Source of the DNA: Oscillospiraceae bacterium
GTDB lineage: Bacteria; Bacillota; Clostridia; Oscillospirales; Acutalibacteraceae
Direction of reading: 5' to 3'
Length of the DNA stretch: 64,000 nt
Assembly (NCBI GenBank): GCA_029012445.1
Contig: JAQXMC010000024.1
Location: forward strand, 31,342-95,341
Both the position numbers and the translations under genes were made by a program. The notes below the pieces were generated by a model. The model was not told the origin of the DNA. It saw nothing but the letters and a program-made list of their open reading frames with translations, and did not search any database. This document shows positions 1 through 8,383 of the stretch, piece by piece. How positions within the stretch are numbered: position 1 is the stretch's first letter; each line of letters opens with the position of its first letter.

Positions 1-1
1 C

Positions 2-463
2 ACCCGGCCGACAACAACACAGCCGACCGTTCCGCCTGTTCCCACGGACGCGACAACAAAGCCGACCATGTCAACAACTGTCATCACCACAAAACCAACA
101 ACAACGACAAAAGCGAAGCTTCAATATGTCGAGGTCGAAAACCCGGAGATAGAGCTTATCGAAAACGACGGACGAGTCGATGAGATACTCATTTTTGCCG
201 ACGCAACCTTTGGAGCAAATGTCAAGACCGACGGTCAGGCTCTTCTCTATTCCTATGACGAAAACGGCACTATCGTCAAAACGCAGCCGCTGAGCATCGA
301 GTGTTATTATGACATTGACCACAGAGACGCCACTGTCTGCGATATAATAGTTCCGTCAGACGCTGAGATCGACACCGACAATTATCGCTATGAATTGTTT
401 GTTCCCAAAGACACTATACAGGGCTACGGATATAAAAATGAAGCATTTTCGGTCGAATTTTAA
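2..463 (+). CDS. C-terminal part of a Thr/Pro-rich linker protein (5' end outside the window)
   Basis: The reading frame is open from the first bases and has no start with a ribosome binding site; an internal ATG at 68 lies inside the low-complexity Thr/Pro run, so the protein begins left of the window. About 40 visible residues are Thr/Pro-rich (TTTQPT, TTKPT), a typical extracellular spacer. They are followed by a folded-looking acidic domain of about 110 residues with beta-strand character and no catalytic motif I recognise. Probably the last domain of a secreted or surface protein. Function unknown; I am confident only that it is coding and partial. Confidence 0.7.
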   Translation, partial: TRPTTTQPTVPPVPTDATTKPTMSTTVITTKPTTTTKAKLQYVEVENPEIELIENDGRVDEILIFADATFGANVKTDGQALLYSYDENGTIVKTQPLSIECYYDIDHRDATVCDIIVPSDAEIDTDNYRYELFVPKDTIQGYGYKNEAFSVEF

Positions 464-532
464 TCTCTTAGAGAAAATAAAGCACAAAAATTTGTGAGTT
501 TTGCACAATATTGTAAATTAAATATAAACTTA

Positions 533-561
533 TTGACTTTTTTTAGTTTTACATCTATAAT
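533..561 (+). promoter_or_regulatory. sigma-A promoter of the Cys-rich protein gene
   Basis: TTGACT at 533-538, a 17-bp spacer and a perfect TATAAT at 556-561, about 40 bp before the start codon. An AAGGAGG ribosome binding site follows at 586-592. The near-consensus signals suggest high expression. Confidence 0.85.
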
Positions 562-600
562 ATATCTATAAAATAGTCATTTTATAAGGAGGCTGTAAAT

Positions 601-1197
601 ATGAAAAAACTTTTGTCCGCACTTTTGGCGGTAATAATGATTTTCTCACTCGCATCTGTTGCTTTTGCCGGATCATGGAACGAAGAACAGGCAAACGCTA
701 ACATCACCGAGTACTGCACAAGCTGCAATAATCCGTGCACAGGCAAGTTCGGCTGCACCTGCTGCGACCAGTGCCCCGGTCACATTGACGAAAACGGCGT
801 AGCCACCAACACATCAGGCTATCTTCCCTGCCGCTTTGATTTTTATCTCGATGTTGACATTGTCGACGCCGACGGTAATAAAATCCACAAGGGCGATCAG
901 AAAGTTCATTACTATTGGAAGGTTAAATGCTGCGACGCCTGCACAGGCAAGGTCGGCTGCAAATGCAACTGCAAAGACGGTAAAGATCCTAAGTGTCCGT
1001 ACTGCGTTGACGAAACGGAGGATGACACCGATAAAAAGATCGAAGAGGGTATTGATAAGGGACGCACCGGCTTTATCAACGGTATTCAGAAGGCTTTGAC
1101 ATCTGTCAGAGATGTTATGTATAAGCTCTTCGATGCTCTCTTCAAATTCCTCAGACTTGAGGATCTTCTTGGCAAGACGCCGAGCGAAACAGTGTGA
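601..1197 (+). CDS. secreted Cys-rich protein with two CTGKxGC repeats
   Basis: 198 residues. A clear signal peptide (MKKLLSALLAVIMIFSLASV, then AFA before the probable cleavage site) predicts export. The mature part holds 16 cysteines in two clusters that share the core CTGKxGCxC, about residues 41-62 and 110-137, separated by a domain of about 45 residues without that pattern. The clusters resemble metal-binding or disulfide-knot modules, but I cannot assign a family. The last 45 residues are cysteine-free and predicted amphipathic and aromatic (MYKLFDALFKFLRL), like tails elsewhere in this window. A 36-codon gene follows 54 bp downstream and probably shares the transcript. AAGGAGG ends 8 bp before the ATG. 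Confidence 0.8.
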   Translation: MKKLLSALLAVIMIFSLASVAFAGSWNEEQANANITEYCTSCNNPCTGKFGCTCCDQCPGHIDENGVATNTSGYLPCRFDFYLDVDIVDADGNKIHKGDQKVHYYWKVKCCDACTGKVGCKCNCKDGKDPKCPYCVDETEDDTDKKIEEGIDKGRTGFINGIQKALTSVRDVMYKLFDALFKFLRLEDLLGKTPSETV

Positions 1198-1251
1198 GTA
1201 TTTTAAAATTTTATTTTAAAATATAAAAAACAGCAAAGGGGGATAATTAAC

Positions 1252-1362
1252 ATGCAGGAATTTTTCGAGAAGTTTGAGGCATTCTGGGCAAAGCTTTGGG
1301 AGTTCTTCTACAAATACTGCCCGTTCCTTAAGGACTGCCAGCAAAATATGGACAACAAATAA
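1252..1362 (+). CDS. 36-residue aromatic amphipathic microprotein
   Basis: ATG at 1252 is preceded by AAAGGGGG (1235-1242) and the frame runs 36 codons to TAA, directly before a strong terminator. The peptide is almost entirely one amphipathic helix (FFEKFEAFWAKLWEFFYKY) ending in two cysteines (YCPFLKDC). It has no signal peptide. The pattern matches the aromatic tails of the secreted proteins at 601, 45121 and 57274, so it may be a free-standing version of that tail or a membrane-surface peptide. Coding status rests on ribosome binding site, position and composition; function unknown. Confidence 0.65.
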   Translation: MQEFFEKFEAFWAKLWEFFYKYCPFLKDCQQNMDNK

Positions 1363-1382
1363 TTGTTCTACATATTGATTGA

Positions 1383-1419
1383 AAAAGAGGAAGCATTTTT
1401 GCTTCCTCTTTTGCTTTTT
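1383..1419 (+). terminator. intrinsic terminator after the Cys-rich protein/microprotein transcript
   Basis: Perfect 12-bp stem (1383-1394 with 1401-1412), 6-nt loop and a T-rich tail. Confidence 0.85.
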
Positions 1420-1449
1420 GCCGGCAGCCGTTAAACCGTCAATAAAATT

Positions 1450-1632
1450 TTAACCTTCAATATACATTTCTTCCGTCATAATCTGGCTGTTTTTGAGGAG
1501 CGCCAAAGCTCTTTCGATCTTTCTGCTTTCAAGCTTGTCAGCAGATTGGTGAACTGAGTTACCGTTTTCAAGCTCCTCCACAGATTCGGAAACAGCGTTG
1601 AATAACGTCGTATACATCTTTTGATAGTCCAT
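1450..1632 (-). CDS. small acidic hypothetical protein
   Basis: 60 residues, predicted all-helical, with no signal peptide and no recognised family. The ATG at 1632 has a GGAGGG ribosome binding site 7 bp upstream on the minus strand, which supports this frame over the overlapping one. It converges on the microprotein transcript. A TGTCGAA heptamer (Spo0A-box sequence) lies at 1651-1657, just upstream of the ribosome binding site; this is possibly regulatory but the match is short. Confidence 0.55.
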   Translation of the reverse strand: MDYQKMYTTLFNAVSESVEELENGNSVHQSADKLESRKIERALALLKNSQIMTEEMYIEG

Positions 1633-1657
1633 AATCGTTCCCTCCGTATGTTCGACA

Positions 1658-2117
1658 TTAAAACTGCTTTAAGCTGACTGACCGGCTATTGATTTTTGGC
1701 AGCATGAAATTGAAACAGAATAAGCTGTTTAAGACTTTCGGAACCTCGGCCGGCAGTGCTTTAGTTTTCTTCGACGCAAATAAAAGTTGCTGTTATAAGT
1801 GCACTCAGGACTGCGCGGCGCATAAATTTCAGAGCAAACAAATAATCGCAAATTTCACTTGCCTCGTTATGTCAATATTTATATCACAAAATACTTCTAA
1901 AATCAATATAAATCGCCCAAAAAGTGCATATAGTGCACTATTTTCGTTCGACAGAATTCGTTTGGATTTTTACCCCCTGAAGTTTTTGCTGAAATGTTAC
2001 AATGCGTTTATATTTCATTAAACATTTGTCTCAAATTATTGACGGAATCCGATATGTTGTAGTAATATAATAATCGTAAGATTACTATAATATACTAAAA
2101 TGAATGGAGGAAGAACG
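1658..2117. other. AT-rich intergenic region without a supported gene
   Basis: No frame here has a ribosome binding site or protein-like composition. It holds an inverted repeat AGTGCA-N5-TGCACT (1923-1939) and, 7 bp further, a TTCGACA heptamer (1947-1953, Spo0A-box sequence in reverse). TATAAT-like hexamers at 2066-2071 and 2086-2091 may belong to the promoter of the 50-residue gene at 2118, but no well-spaced -35 is evident. Confidence 0.5.
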
Positions 2118-2270
2118 ATGCCGACTGAAGAAGCCTCAACTCCATTATCCTTTTTCTCGAGTATGCTCGCTTTTTTGAGAAAGATCATTCTGCTTTTGTT
2201 GCCGTTTTTCTCCGTCGAACAGGGCGGCCATATAATCAACGGCCTTGGACTCACAGAAAACGAAGAATGA
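2118..2270 (+). CDS. 50-residue protein with a central hydrophobic/aromatic helix
   Basis: ATG at 2118 follows GGAGGAAG by 4-7 bp, and the frame ends at TGA 2268-2270, just before a terminator. Residues about 11-32 (SFFSSMLAFLRKIILLLLPF) form one hydrophobic helix, flanked by an acidic N-terminus and a Gly-rich acidic C-terminus. It may be a single-span or peripheral membrane microprotein. The SFFSSMLAFL part echoes the aromatic tails of other proteins in the window. No family is known to me. Confidence 0.6.
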   Translation: MPTEEASTPLSFFSSMLAFLRKIILLLLPFFSVEQGGHIINGLGLTENEE

Positions 2271-2312
2271 TTTTCACAGCATATTCCTGTCTTAAACGAT
2301 AATGAAACCCGG

Positions 2313-2347
2313 AAAACCCCTTTTCTTTTTGAAAAGGGATTTTTTAT
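2313..2347 (+). terminator. intrinsic terminator
   Basis: CCCTTTTC/GAAAAGGG stem (2318-2325 with 2331-2338), T5 loop, flanked by A and T runs; ends the transcript of the 50-residue gene. Confidence 0.8.
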
Positions 2348-2443
2348 TTTATCCGTCACTTTCATGTACGGGCAAGTCTGTGCGTACCGAAAAAACAGAT
2401 CGGCGCAGAAAAAGAATATATATGTCGTTTTTTTATCAAAATA

Positions 2444-2472
2444 TTGACTAAAGTGTATATTTTCAATATAAT
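2444..2472 (+). promoter_or_regulatory. sigma-A promoter for the EIIC-like/HAD/pseudouridine synthase operon
   Basis: TTGACT (2444-2449), 17-bp spacer, TATAAT (2467-2472), about 32 bp before the start codon at 2504. Confidence 0.85.
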
Positions 2473-2503
2473 TAAGTCAATTTAATTCCGAGGAGATTTA
2501 ACT

Positions 2504-3529
2504 ATGAAAATCCTTAAAAAATATTTCAAGAGATATTTCGTGGACGGCATGAGCGCAATGGCTCTGGGACTGTTCTCATCGCTGATAGTCGGTCTGATAA
2601 TCAGCCAGTTCGCAAAGATACCACATCTCGGCTTTTTGTCAAGCTTCACAGAAGTCCTCTCAGCCTCCTCCCCCGTTGTCGGCGGCGCTATCGGCTGCGC
2701 GATTGCGTGGGGACTCAAGCATAAGCCGCTCGTTATCTTCTCCTGTGTCGCGGTCGGCGCGATCGGTTACAGCCTCGGCGGCCCCGTCGGAGCGTTTCTG
2801 GCAACGACCGTCGCCAGCGAGATCGCCGGACTCATTTCCGGCAAGACGAAGATCGACATCGTTCTGACTCCGATAGTCGCTATAACGGTCGGCGGATTGG
2901 TCGCAAAATTTGTCGGCCCCGGCGTTTCATCGGTTATGAACGGCATCGGCGAGGCCATTATGAAAGCGACCGAGCTTCACCCGTTCCCGATGGGCATAAT
3001 CGTCTCCGTGATAGTCGGGCTCGCTCTGACAGCTCCGATAAGCAGCGCCGCTATTTGCATAATGCTCGGTCTCAACGGGCTTGCGGCAGGCGCGGCTGTT
3101 GTCGGCTGCGCGGCTCAGATGGTCGGCTTCGCAGTCACAAGCTATAAGGAAAACGGAATCGGCGGTCTCATATCTCAGGGCATAGGGACAAGCATGCTCC
3201 AGTTCGGCAATATTATGAGAAGGCCGCAGATACTTCTTGCCCCCACTCTCGCGGGCGCAATACTCGGCCCGATATCAACCTGCGTATTCAAAATGACAAA
3301 CACACCGACAGGCGCCGGAATGGGCACGAGCGGACTTGTCGGTCAGTTCGGAGCAATCGAAGCCATGAGCGGTTCAACCGACATGAAAATACTTATACCC
3401 GAGATAATCCTGATGCACTTTGTCGCTCCGGCTGTTCTTTCGCTTGTGTTCCACTGGCTGTTCAAAAAAGTCGGAATAGTCAAGGATGAATATCTCAAGC
3501 TTATGGAAATCGGTGAGGATAAAGAATGA
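2504..3529 (+). CDS. PTS EIIC-like membrane protein (PTS_EIIC_2 type)
   Basis: 341 residues, nearly all hydrophobic with many Gly/Ala-rich segments (about 9 predicted membrane helices). Composition and motifs such as PISSAAICIMLGLNGLAAG and NTPTGAGMGTSGLVGQFG match the family annotated as putative PTS sugar transporter subunit IIC. No EIIA, EIIB or HPr gene is nearby, and members of this family often stand alone, so sugar phosphorylation is not established. AGGAG at 2491-2495 precedes the ATG. It overlaps the HAD gene by 4 bp (ATGA), implying translational coupling. The membrane transporter-like call is firm; the substrate is unknown. Confidence 0.8.
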   Translation: MKILKKYFKRYFVDGMSAMALGLFSSLIVGLIISQFAKIPHLGFLSSFTEVLSASSPVVGGAIGCAIAWGLKHKPLVIFSCVAVGAIGYSLGGPVGAFLATTVASEIAGLISGKTKIDIVLTPIVAITVGGLVAKFVGPGVSSVMNGIGEAIMKATELHPFPMGIIVSVIVGLALTAPISSAAICIMLGLNGLAAGAAVVGCAAQMVGFAVTSYKENGIGGLISQGIGTSMLQFGNIMRRPQILLAPTLAGAILGPISTCVFKMTNTPTGAGMGTSGLVGQFGAIEAMSGSTDMKILIPEIILMHFVAPAVLSLVFHWLFKKVGIVKDEYLKLMEIGEDKE

Positions 3530-4095
3530 ATGTATATGATTTTGACGAAACAATTTATAACGGAGAAAGCTCACTTGAATTTTTCCTCTATTATTTCAAA
3601 GTCGATCCGACGCTCATAAAATTTCTGCCCTCTGTAATCAAAGCTCTCATGCTATATAAGGCCGAAAAAATAACTCTCGACGATTTTCTCAATGATTACA
3701 GCAAGACTGTCGAGAGTTATATAGCAACGCACAGAAACGAGTTTGAACGCACGGTGAAGTCGTTCTGGGACAAAAAGCTTCACAAAATAAAGCCTTTTTA
3801 TTATAAGGTCAAACAGCCCGACGATGTTGTCATAACCGCGTCGCCGAGTTTTCTTATCCGTGAAGCCTGCGACAGACTCGGAATCAAAAATCTTATTTCA
3901 ACCGAAATAGACCTTGAATCGGGCAAGATCGAAGCTCCCTGTTTCCGGGAAGCTAAAATCACCCGCTTTCGTGAGGCGTACCCGACGGCGGCTATTGATG
4001 ATTTTTACACTGACTCGATGAACGACAGATTTCTTATGCCGTTTGCAAAGCGGGTATTTATCGTCAAGCGGCACAAAATCAAGCAGGTGAAATAA
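3526..4095 (+). CDS. HAD-superfamily phosphatase, SerB-like subfamily IB
   Basis: 189 residues. Motif I is DFDET at residues 5-9 (nucleophile Asp5, general acid Asp7), motif II is TASP near residue 105, and a late acidic motif IV (DDFYTDSMNDR) completes the Mg2+ site. The helical cap between motifs I and II is typical of subfamily IB (phosphoserine phosphatase-like). Translationally coupled to the EIIC-like gene and followed 1 bp later by the pseudouridine synthase gene. The substrate cannot be read from the sequence. Confidence 0.85.
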   Translation: MNVYDFDETIYNGESSLEFFLYYFKVDPTLIKFLPSVIKALMLYKAEKITLDDFLNDYSKTVESYIATHRNEFERTVKSFWDKKLHKIKPFYYKVKQPDDVVITASPSFLIREACDRLGIKNLISTEIDLESGKIEAPCFREAKITRFREAYPTAAIDDFYTDSMNDRFLMPFAKRVFIVKRHKIKQVK

Positions 4096-4096
4096 C

Positions 4097-4798
4097 ATGG
4101 AGAGGATAGATAAAGTGCTTTCCTCGGCGCTGAAATCCTCAAGGGCGGATATTAAAAAGCTGATGAAAAAGCAATGCGTCACGGTCAACGGCGTCCGGAT
4201 AACCGCCGCCGATGCGAAAGTCGATCCCTACAATGACGAAATAAGGCTCAACGGCCGGCCGATTGTTTATCAGAAGCACATTTATATAATGATGAACAAG
4301 CCGAAAGGCGTTATCTCCGCCTCTGAGGACAAAAGTGTTCCGACCGTAACCGATCTCGTCCCGAAGGAGCTGAAAAGGCCGAACCTTTTCCCCGCCGGCA
4401 GACTCGACGCCGACACAACGGGCTTTGTTCTGATAACAGACGACGGCGACTTTGCCCACAGGATACTTTCACCGAAAAGGCATGTTGAAAAGACATATCA
4501 CGCGGTTCTCGAAAAGGAGCTTAATGACGGCGACGCAAAGCGCTTTGCCGACGGGATCAGGCTCAGGGACGGCACTGTCTGCCTTGAGGGAAAGCTTGAA
4601 GCTCTGGGAGACAGGAAGGTCAGTGTAACAATACACGAGGGCAAATATCATCAGGTCAGACGGATGTTTGCTTCTCTCGGCAACAGAGTGCTTGAACTGA
4701 AAAGAGTGAAGATCGGCGGACTGCCTCTCGACGAAAAACTCAAAGAGGGAGAATGCCGAGAGATTACAGAAGATGAATTAGAAAAAATAACGCAATAA
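4097..4798 (+). CDS. RsuA/RluB/RluE-family rRNA pseudouridine synthase
   Basis: 233 residues. An N-terminal S4 RNA-binding domain (about 1-60) is followed by the catalytic domain with the family signature GRLDADTTGFVLITDDG, which contains the catalytic Asp, and the C-terminal motif YHQVRRMF. It isomerises uridine to pseudouridine in 16S or 23S rRNA; length and layout fit RsuA-type enzymes but the target site is not decidable here. It starts 1 bp after the HAD gene and ends before a terminator. Confidence 0.92.
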   Translation: MERIDKVLSSALKSSRADIKKLMKKQCVTVNGVRITAADAKVDPYNDEIRLNGRPIVYQKHIYIMMNKPKGVISASEDKSVPTVTDLVPKELKRPNLFPAGRLDADTTGFVLITDDGDFAHRILSPKRHVEKTYHAVLEKELNDGDAKRFADGIRLRDGTVCLEGKLEALGDRKVSVTIHEGKYHQVRRMFASLGNRVLELKRVKIGGLPLDEKLKEGECREITEDELEKITQ

Positions 4799-4799
4799 G

Positions 4800-4845
4800 T
4801 GCTCATCAGAGCGGATAAAATCTTCCGCTGAGATGAGCGCTTTTT
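4800..4845 (+). terminator. intrinsic terminator after the pseudouridine synthase gene
   Basis: Long interrupted stem (GCTCATC 4801-4807 with GATGAGC, plus AGCGGA/TCCGCT) followed by CGCTTTTT, lying between convergent genes. Confidence 0.85.
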
Positions 4846-4860
4846 CATGTCTTTATAAAA

Positions 4861-5490
4861 TTATTTCGTTCCGAAAATTCTGTCTCCTGCGTCGCCGAGA
4901 CCGGGAATAATATAGCCGTTTTCATTGAGCTTTTCATCAAGAGCGGCGCAATAAACATCAACATCGGGATGAGCCTTGGTGAAAGCTTCTATTCCCTCGG
5001 GGGCAGCGATAAGGCCCATAAATTTGATATCCTTGGGATGGCGGAGCTTTATCTGTGTAACAGCGTCGATAGCGGAGCCACCGGTTGCAAGCATCGGATC
5101 AACGACAATGACTTCTCTTTCAGAAATGTCCTTCGGCAGCTTGCAGTAATATTCAACAGGCTTGAGAGTTTTTTCATCGCGGTAAAGGCCGATATGACCG
5201 ATCCTCGCGGCAGGAATGAGCTTCGTGACACCGTCTACCATACCTAAACCCGCTCTGAGTATAGGTACTATTGCGAGCTTCTTGCCCGCCAAGGTCTTTG
5301 AAGTTGTTTTGCATATGGGCGTCTCGATCTCGATCTCCTTGGTCGGCAGATCTCTTGTGATCTCATAGCACATGAGCATCGCTATCTCGCTGACCAGCTC
5401 TCTGAAATCCTTTGAACTCGTGTTTTTATCCCTCATAATAGTCAGCTTATGCTGAATAAGGGGATGATCAAAAATTGTTACCTTTGACAC
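4861..5490 (-). CDS. upp: uracil phosphoribosyltransferase
   Basis: Pyrimidine salvage: uracil plus PRPP gives UMP. The sequence has [11 protein letters not shown] near the N-terminus, the [10 protein letters not shown] segment and the PRPP loop [12 protein letters not shown], all diagnostic of Upp. I place the start at the GTG at 5488-5490, giving [10 protein letters not shown] and 209 residues, the usual length; it lies about 10 bp after AAAGGA. The upstream in-frame TTG at 5499 sits too close to that site. Monocistronic, with its own promoter at 5536-5564. Confidence 0.95.
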   Translation of the reverse strand: MSKVTIFDHPLIQHKLTIMRDKNTSSKDFRELVSEIAMLMCYEITRDLPTKEIEIETPICKTTSKTLAGKKLAIVPILRAGLGMVDGVTKLIPAARIGHIGLYRDEKTLKPVEYYCKLPKDISEREVIVVDPMLATGGSAIDAVTQIKLRHPKDIKFMGLIAAPEGIEAFTKAHPDVDVYCAALDEKLNENGYIIPGLGDAGDRIFGTK

Positions 5491-5535
5491 CTTTCTCAAG
5501 TCCTTTCTTTTGTTGAATAGGCTTTAACCTATATA

Positions 5536-5564
5536 ATTATAAACGGAAAATCCCGCGTTTTCAA
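5536..5564 (-). promoter_or_regulatory. sigma-A promoter of upp
   Basis: On the minus strand: TTGAAA (5564-5559), 17-bp spacer, TATAAT (5541-5536), about 45 bp before the upp start. Confidence 0.8.
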
Positions 5565-5592
5565 TATAAATTATATTTTTAGGTATAAATTA

Positions 5593-6255
5593 TCAACTGC
5601 GTTTAGGACAAACTTTCATACAAATTCCACAAACAGCGCCCCTGCCTATGTGTTTAAAATTCTGCTTCATAAAATTGCTGCACTTCTCGGGATCAAACAT
5701 CTCTTCTCTTTTTACGCCCGGTTCCCAGCTTTTCCCGCTTATTGCGCCGGCGGGGCAGGCTTCAACGCAGCGCCGGCATTCGCCGCAGACGCAGGTCATT
5801 GTTTTCTCGGGAGTTTCAAATACGCAGTCGGTGAAAAGCGTACCGAGCCTGACAGAACAGCCGAAGTCTTTATGGATAAACATGGAATTCTTTCCTATGC
5901 TGCCGAGTCCCGCGAGCCTCGCCGCCTCTTTGTGGGAATATCTGCCTTTATAGTTCCAGCCGTCCTTATTGATACTCTGCGAAGCGGCAACTGTTATATA
6001 GCGATAACCGCGGCATTGCAAAAACAGACCGGCTTTAAGCAGAAGCTGATCTATAAGCGCATTGACAGATCTGTAATGATTGAAATAGGTATGCGTCGGC
6101 TCGTCGGTTATTTCGTCGACTATCGCAGCCGAAAGCCTGACGACAACACTGACGGCGTAGCCGAGCCCGGTGTCACTGTCGTTTATCTTAGCAAAACCGA
6201 CATCGCTTGCGCCGTTATCAATCAGATATTTTTTAAGCTCTTCCTGCAATTTCAT
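5593..6255 (-). CDS. 4Fe-4S double-cluster protein related to epoxyqueuosine reductase
   Basis: About 220 residues. The C-terminal third carries two ferredoxin-type Cys sets: CVCGECRRCVEACP, and a second ending CGICMKVCP. Before them is the LAGLGSIGKNSMFIHKDFG stretch seen in QueG-like cobamide-dependent reductases. It is much shorter than QueG (about 300-380), lacking the HEAT-like tail, so it belongs with the short double-cluster proteins of unknown substrate. I prefer the ATG at 6255 over an upstream TTG at 6273 that would overlap the preceding gene. Likely cotranscribed with the PPC-domain gene 7 bp upstream. Confidence 0.8.
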   Translation of the reverse strand: MKLQEELKKYLIDNGASDVGFAKINDSDTGLGYAVSVVVRLSAAIVDEITDEPTHTYFNHYRSVNALIDQLLLKAGLFLQCRGYRYITVAASQSINKDGWNYKGRYSHKEAARLAGLGSIGKNSMFIHKDFGCSVRLGTLFTDCVFETPEKTMTCVCGECRRCVEACPAGAISGKSWEPGVKREEMFDPEKCSNFMKQNFKHIGRGAVCGICMKVCPKRS

Positions 6256-6262
6256 AGCTTTG

Positions 6263-6682
6263 TTATATATCAAAAATATTCAGGCCTGTCTTGTCGTCTT
6301 TCACTCTGTCTATCACATTTTCCACAGGCTCAATGAACATTTCGCAGGTTGCGCCTATCACTGCGCTTTTGAGATGACCTCCGAAAGCTCTTGCGTCGTG
6401 GTCGCCGAATACTGCGTGCAGGTGGATATATGTTTCGCCGTTCATCTCAGTAACATTTCCCTCAAGGTTTAAAAGCTCCATGAAGCGGTCGAGCTTATTC
6501 TCGTTATAGTCGCCCTTTTCAAAATCGAACATTGCGACGGTCGCATTTTTTACCGCCCCGATGGCATGAACTCTAGCGGCTCTGATATTCATTTCCCTAC
6601 ATATCTTCTCAAGCGAAGCAATTATTTCATCGTCGATGTCAAGGCGAGCTGTTATAACTCCGCCGTTTTTTGTGTATTTCAT
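6263..6682 (-). CDS. PPC-domain (DUF296) protein
   Basis: 139 residues spanning one PPC/DUF296 domain. Typical features are the ARVHAIGAVKNATVAMFD core, the HLHAVFGD segment and GGHLKSAVIGATCEMFI near the end. In plants this domain occurs with AT-hooks; bacterial stand-alone members form trimers with a putative metal site and have no settled function. A strong AAGGAG site precedes the ATG. The Fe-S protein gene follows in the same direction. Confidence 0.85.
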   Translation of the reverse strand: MKYTKNGGVITARLDIDDEIIASLEKICREMNIRAARVHAIGAVKNATVAMFDFEKGDYNENKLDRFMELLNLEGNVTEMNGETYIHLHAVFGDHDARAFGGHLKSAVIGATCEMFIEPVENVIDRVKDDKTGLNIFDI

Positions 6683-6982
6683 GTTACTTCTCCTTTTGTC
6701 TTATTTTTCGGCCGCGCAGAAATCAGCCGAAGCGTTTATCTTATTTTATATCCTATTTGTTGTTTCGTCAAGTGCTCGGGCAGCAACAGTCCGCCTGCGT
6801 TCGTATAATCGACTGTTTTTCACGCAGCCCGTATTCAGTGAGTGCAAAATCGGTCATGTCTCGGCGGCCGGCAAGCACCGCCAACCTCACACTGACTTCA
6901 GACACAGACAAGCGCCGCACGCCGATAAAATCGGCATGCGGCGCTGCAACAATATGAAAAGCTGTATTAAATGATACAAATA
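6683..6982. other. 300-bp intergenic region between cysS and the PPC gene
   Basis: No credible gene: the plus-strand frames here lack ribosome binding sites. The only clear structure is the hairpin at 6911-6945 that ends the cysS transcript. Confidence 0.5.
6911..6945 (-). terminator. hairpin downstream of cysS
   Basis: Near-perfect 15-bp stem (6911-6925 with 6931-6945, one mismatch), 5-nt loop, 38 bp after the cysS stop. The T-tract on the minus strand is weak. Confidence 0.55.
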
Positions 6983-8383
6983 TCAGGCTCTATGCCACTT
7001 GACTCCCTGCGGCGTATCCTCAAGGACAATGCCTTTGGCTTTAAGCTCGTCGCGGATTCTGTCGGCTTCAGCCCAGTTTTTATTCTTTCTGGCTTCGTTT
7101 CTTGCGTTTATCATCTCCTCGACCTGCTCGTCAAGGCTCTTATCCTCCCTGCGCTCATAAAGAAGTCCGAGAACCCCCGTCAGATCGTTGAACACTTTGA
7201 TTGCGTATTCAACGAGAGCCTTTGATCTGACCTTATCTATAACTCTTGTGTTGATCTCCCTGACAAGCTCAAACAGCGCTCCGAGAGCTTCGCCTGTGTT
7301 GAGATCGTCATCCATAGCGGATATAAATTTATCCTTCTTTGAGTCAATGACCGCCATCGTTTCTTTGTCGTCCGCATCAGCTTCGGCCTTTGCGTTTTCA
7401 AGCGCAAAGTCAAGGTTTTCGCGGCAAGTGTAAAGCCTCGTCAGTGAAGCCTTGCATTGCTCTATTGCGTCAAAGCTGTAATTTATGGGGCTTCTGTATT
7501 GGCAGGATATCATCAGATATCTTATCGGCTCATATCCGTATTTTTCCGCGACATCGCGGACGGTGAAAAAGTTGCCGAGAGATTTTGACATTTTTTCATT
7601 GTCGACCGTGATAAAGCCGTTATGCATCCAGTAGTGAGCAAATTCGACCGAATTGCAGCATTCGCTCTGCGCGATCTCGTTTTCATGGTGCGGGAAGATA
7701 AGATCCTGACCGCCGCAATGAATATCTATCGTGTTTCCGAGATATCTGTGGATCATAGCCGAGCACTCAATATGCCAGCCGGGTCTGCCCTGGCCCCACG
7801 GTGACTCCCAATAAGGCTCGCCGGGCTTTGCCGCTTTCCAAAGAGCGAAGTCCATTGGCTCTCTTTTCTTTTCGCCGACATTGATTCTCGCTCCGGCTTC
7901 AAGCTCCTCAAGAGGCTGATGCGAAAGCTTGCCATAGCCTTTGAATTTCTTTGTTGAGAAATAAACATCGCCGTCGACCGCATAGGCATATCCCTTGTCG
8001 ATAAGCGTTGAAATAATATTGATTATCTCGTCAATATTCTCTGTCGCTTTCGGGTGTACCGTTGCTTCGCGGACATTCAGGCCCTTGGCGTCAATCTGAA
8101 ATTCCTTGATATATTTTTCGGAAATTTCGGAAAATGTCACGCCCTCCTCGTTCGCCCGGCGAATAATCTTATCGTCGATATCGGTGAAATTCTGAACGAA
8201 TCTGACCTTATTGCCCCGGTATTCAAGATAGCGGCGCAGAACATCGAACACGCAAAGCGGCCGCGCGTTGCCTATGTGGATATAGTTATACACCGTCGGA
8301 CCGCAGGCATATATCTTATATTCGCCCTCGGTTATCGGGATAAGCTCTTCCTTTTTTCTTGTCAGTGTGTTAAAGACTCTCAT
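6983..8383 (-). CDS. cysS: cysteinyl-tRNA synthetase
   Basis: 466 residues. Class I synthetase: [16 protein letters not shown] contains the HIGH-type motif and the first zinc-ligand Cys; HIECSAM and [12 protein letters not shown] supply the other zinc ligands; KMSKSLGN is the second signature. It charges tRNA-Cys. The start overlaps the cysE stop by 4 bp, so the two are translationally coupled. The T-box leader upstream of cysE links both genes to uncharged tRNA-Cys. Confidence 0.97.
   Translation of the reverse strand: MRVFNTLTRKKEELIPITEGEYKIYACGPTVYNYIHIGNARPLCVFDVLRRYLEYRGNKVRFVQNFTDIDDKIIRRANEEGVTFSEISEKYIKEFQIDAKGLNVREATVHPKATENIDEIINIISTLIDKGYAYAVDGDVYFSTKKFKGYGKLSHQPLEELEAGARINVGEKKREPMDFALWKAAKPGEPYWESPWGQGRPGWHIECSAMIHRYLGNTIDIHCGGQDLIFPHHENEIAQSECCNSVEFAHYWMHNGFITVDNEKMSKSLGNFFTVRDVAEKYGYEPIRYLMISCQYRSPINYSFDAIEQCKASLTRLYTCRENLDFALENAKAEADADDKETMAVIDSKKDKFISAMDDDLNTGEALGALFELVREINTRVIDKVRSKALVEYAIKVFNDLTGVLGLLYERREDKSLDEQVEEMINARNEARKNKNWAEADRIRDELKAKGIVLEDTPQGVKWHRA

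Noticed and set aside
1651..1953. TTCGACA heptamers (1651, 1947, and 14747) as a Spo0A regulon
   Set aside because: A 7-bp match is expected about eight times by chance in 64 kb on both strands; only the one in the spo0A leader is kept, because of its position.
1689..2021. Plus-strand frame of 110 codons between the small genes
   Set aside because: No ribosome binding site, irregular composition, and it covers inverted repeats and likely promoter sequence.
5650..6336. Plus-strand frame of 228 codons opposite the Fe-S protein gene
   Set aside because: It mirrors the minus-strand gene, whose Fe-S motifs are clear, and has no start signal of its own.
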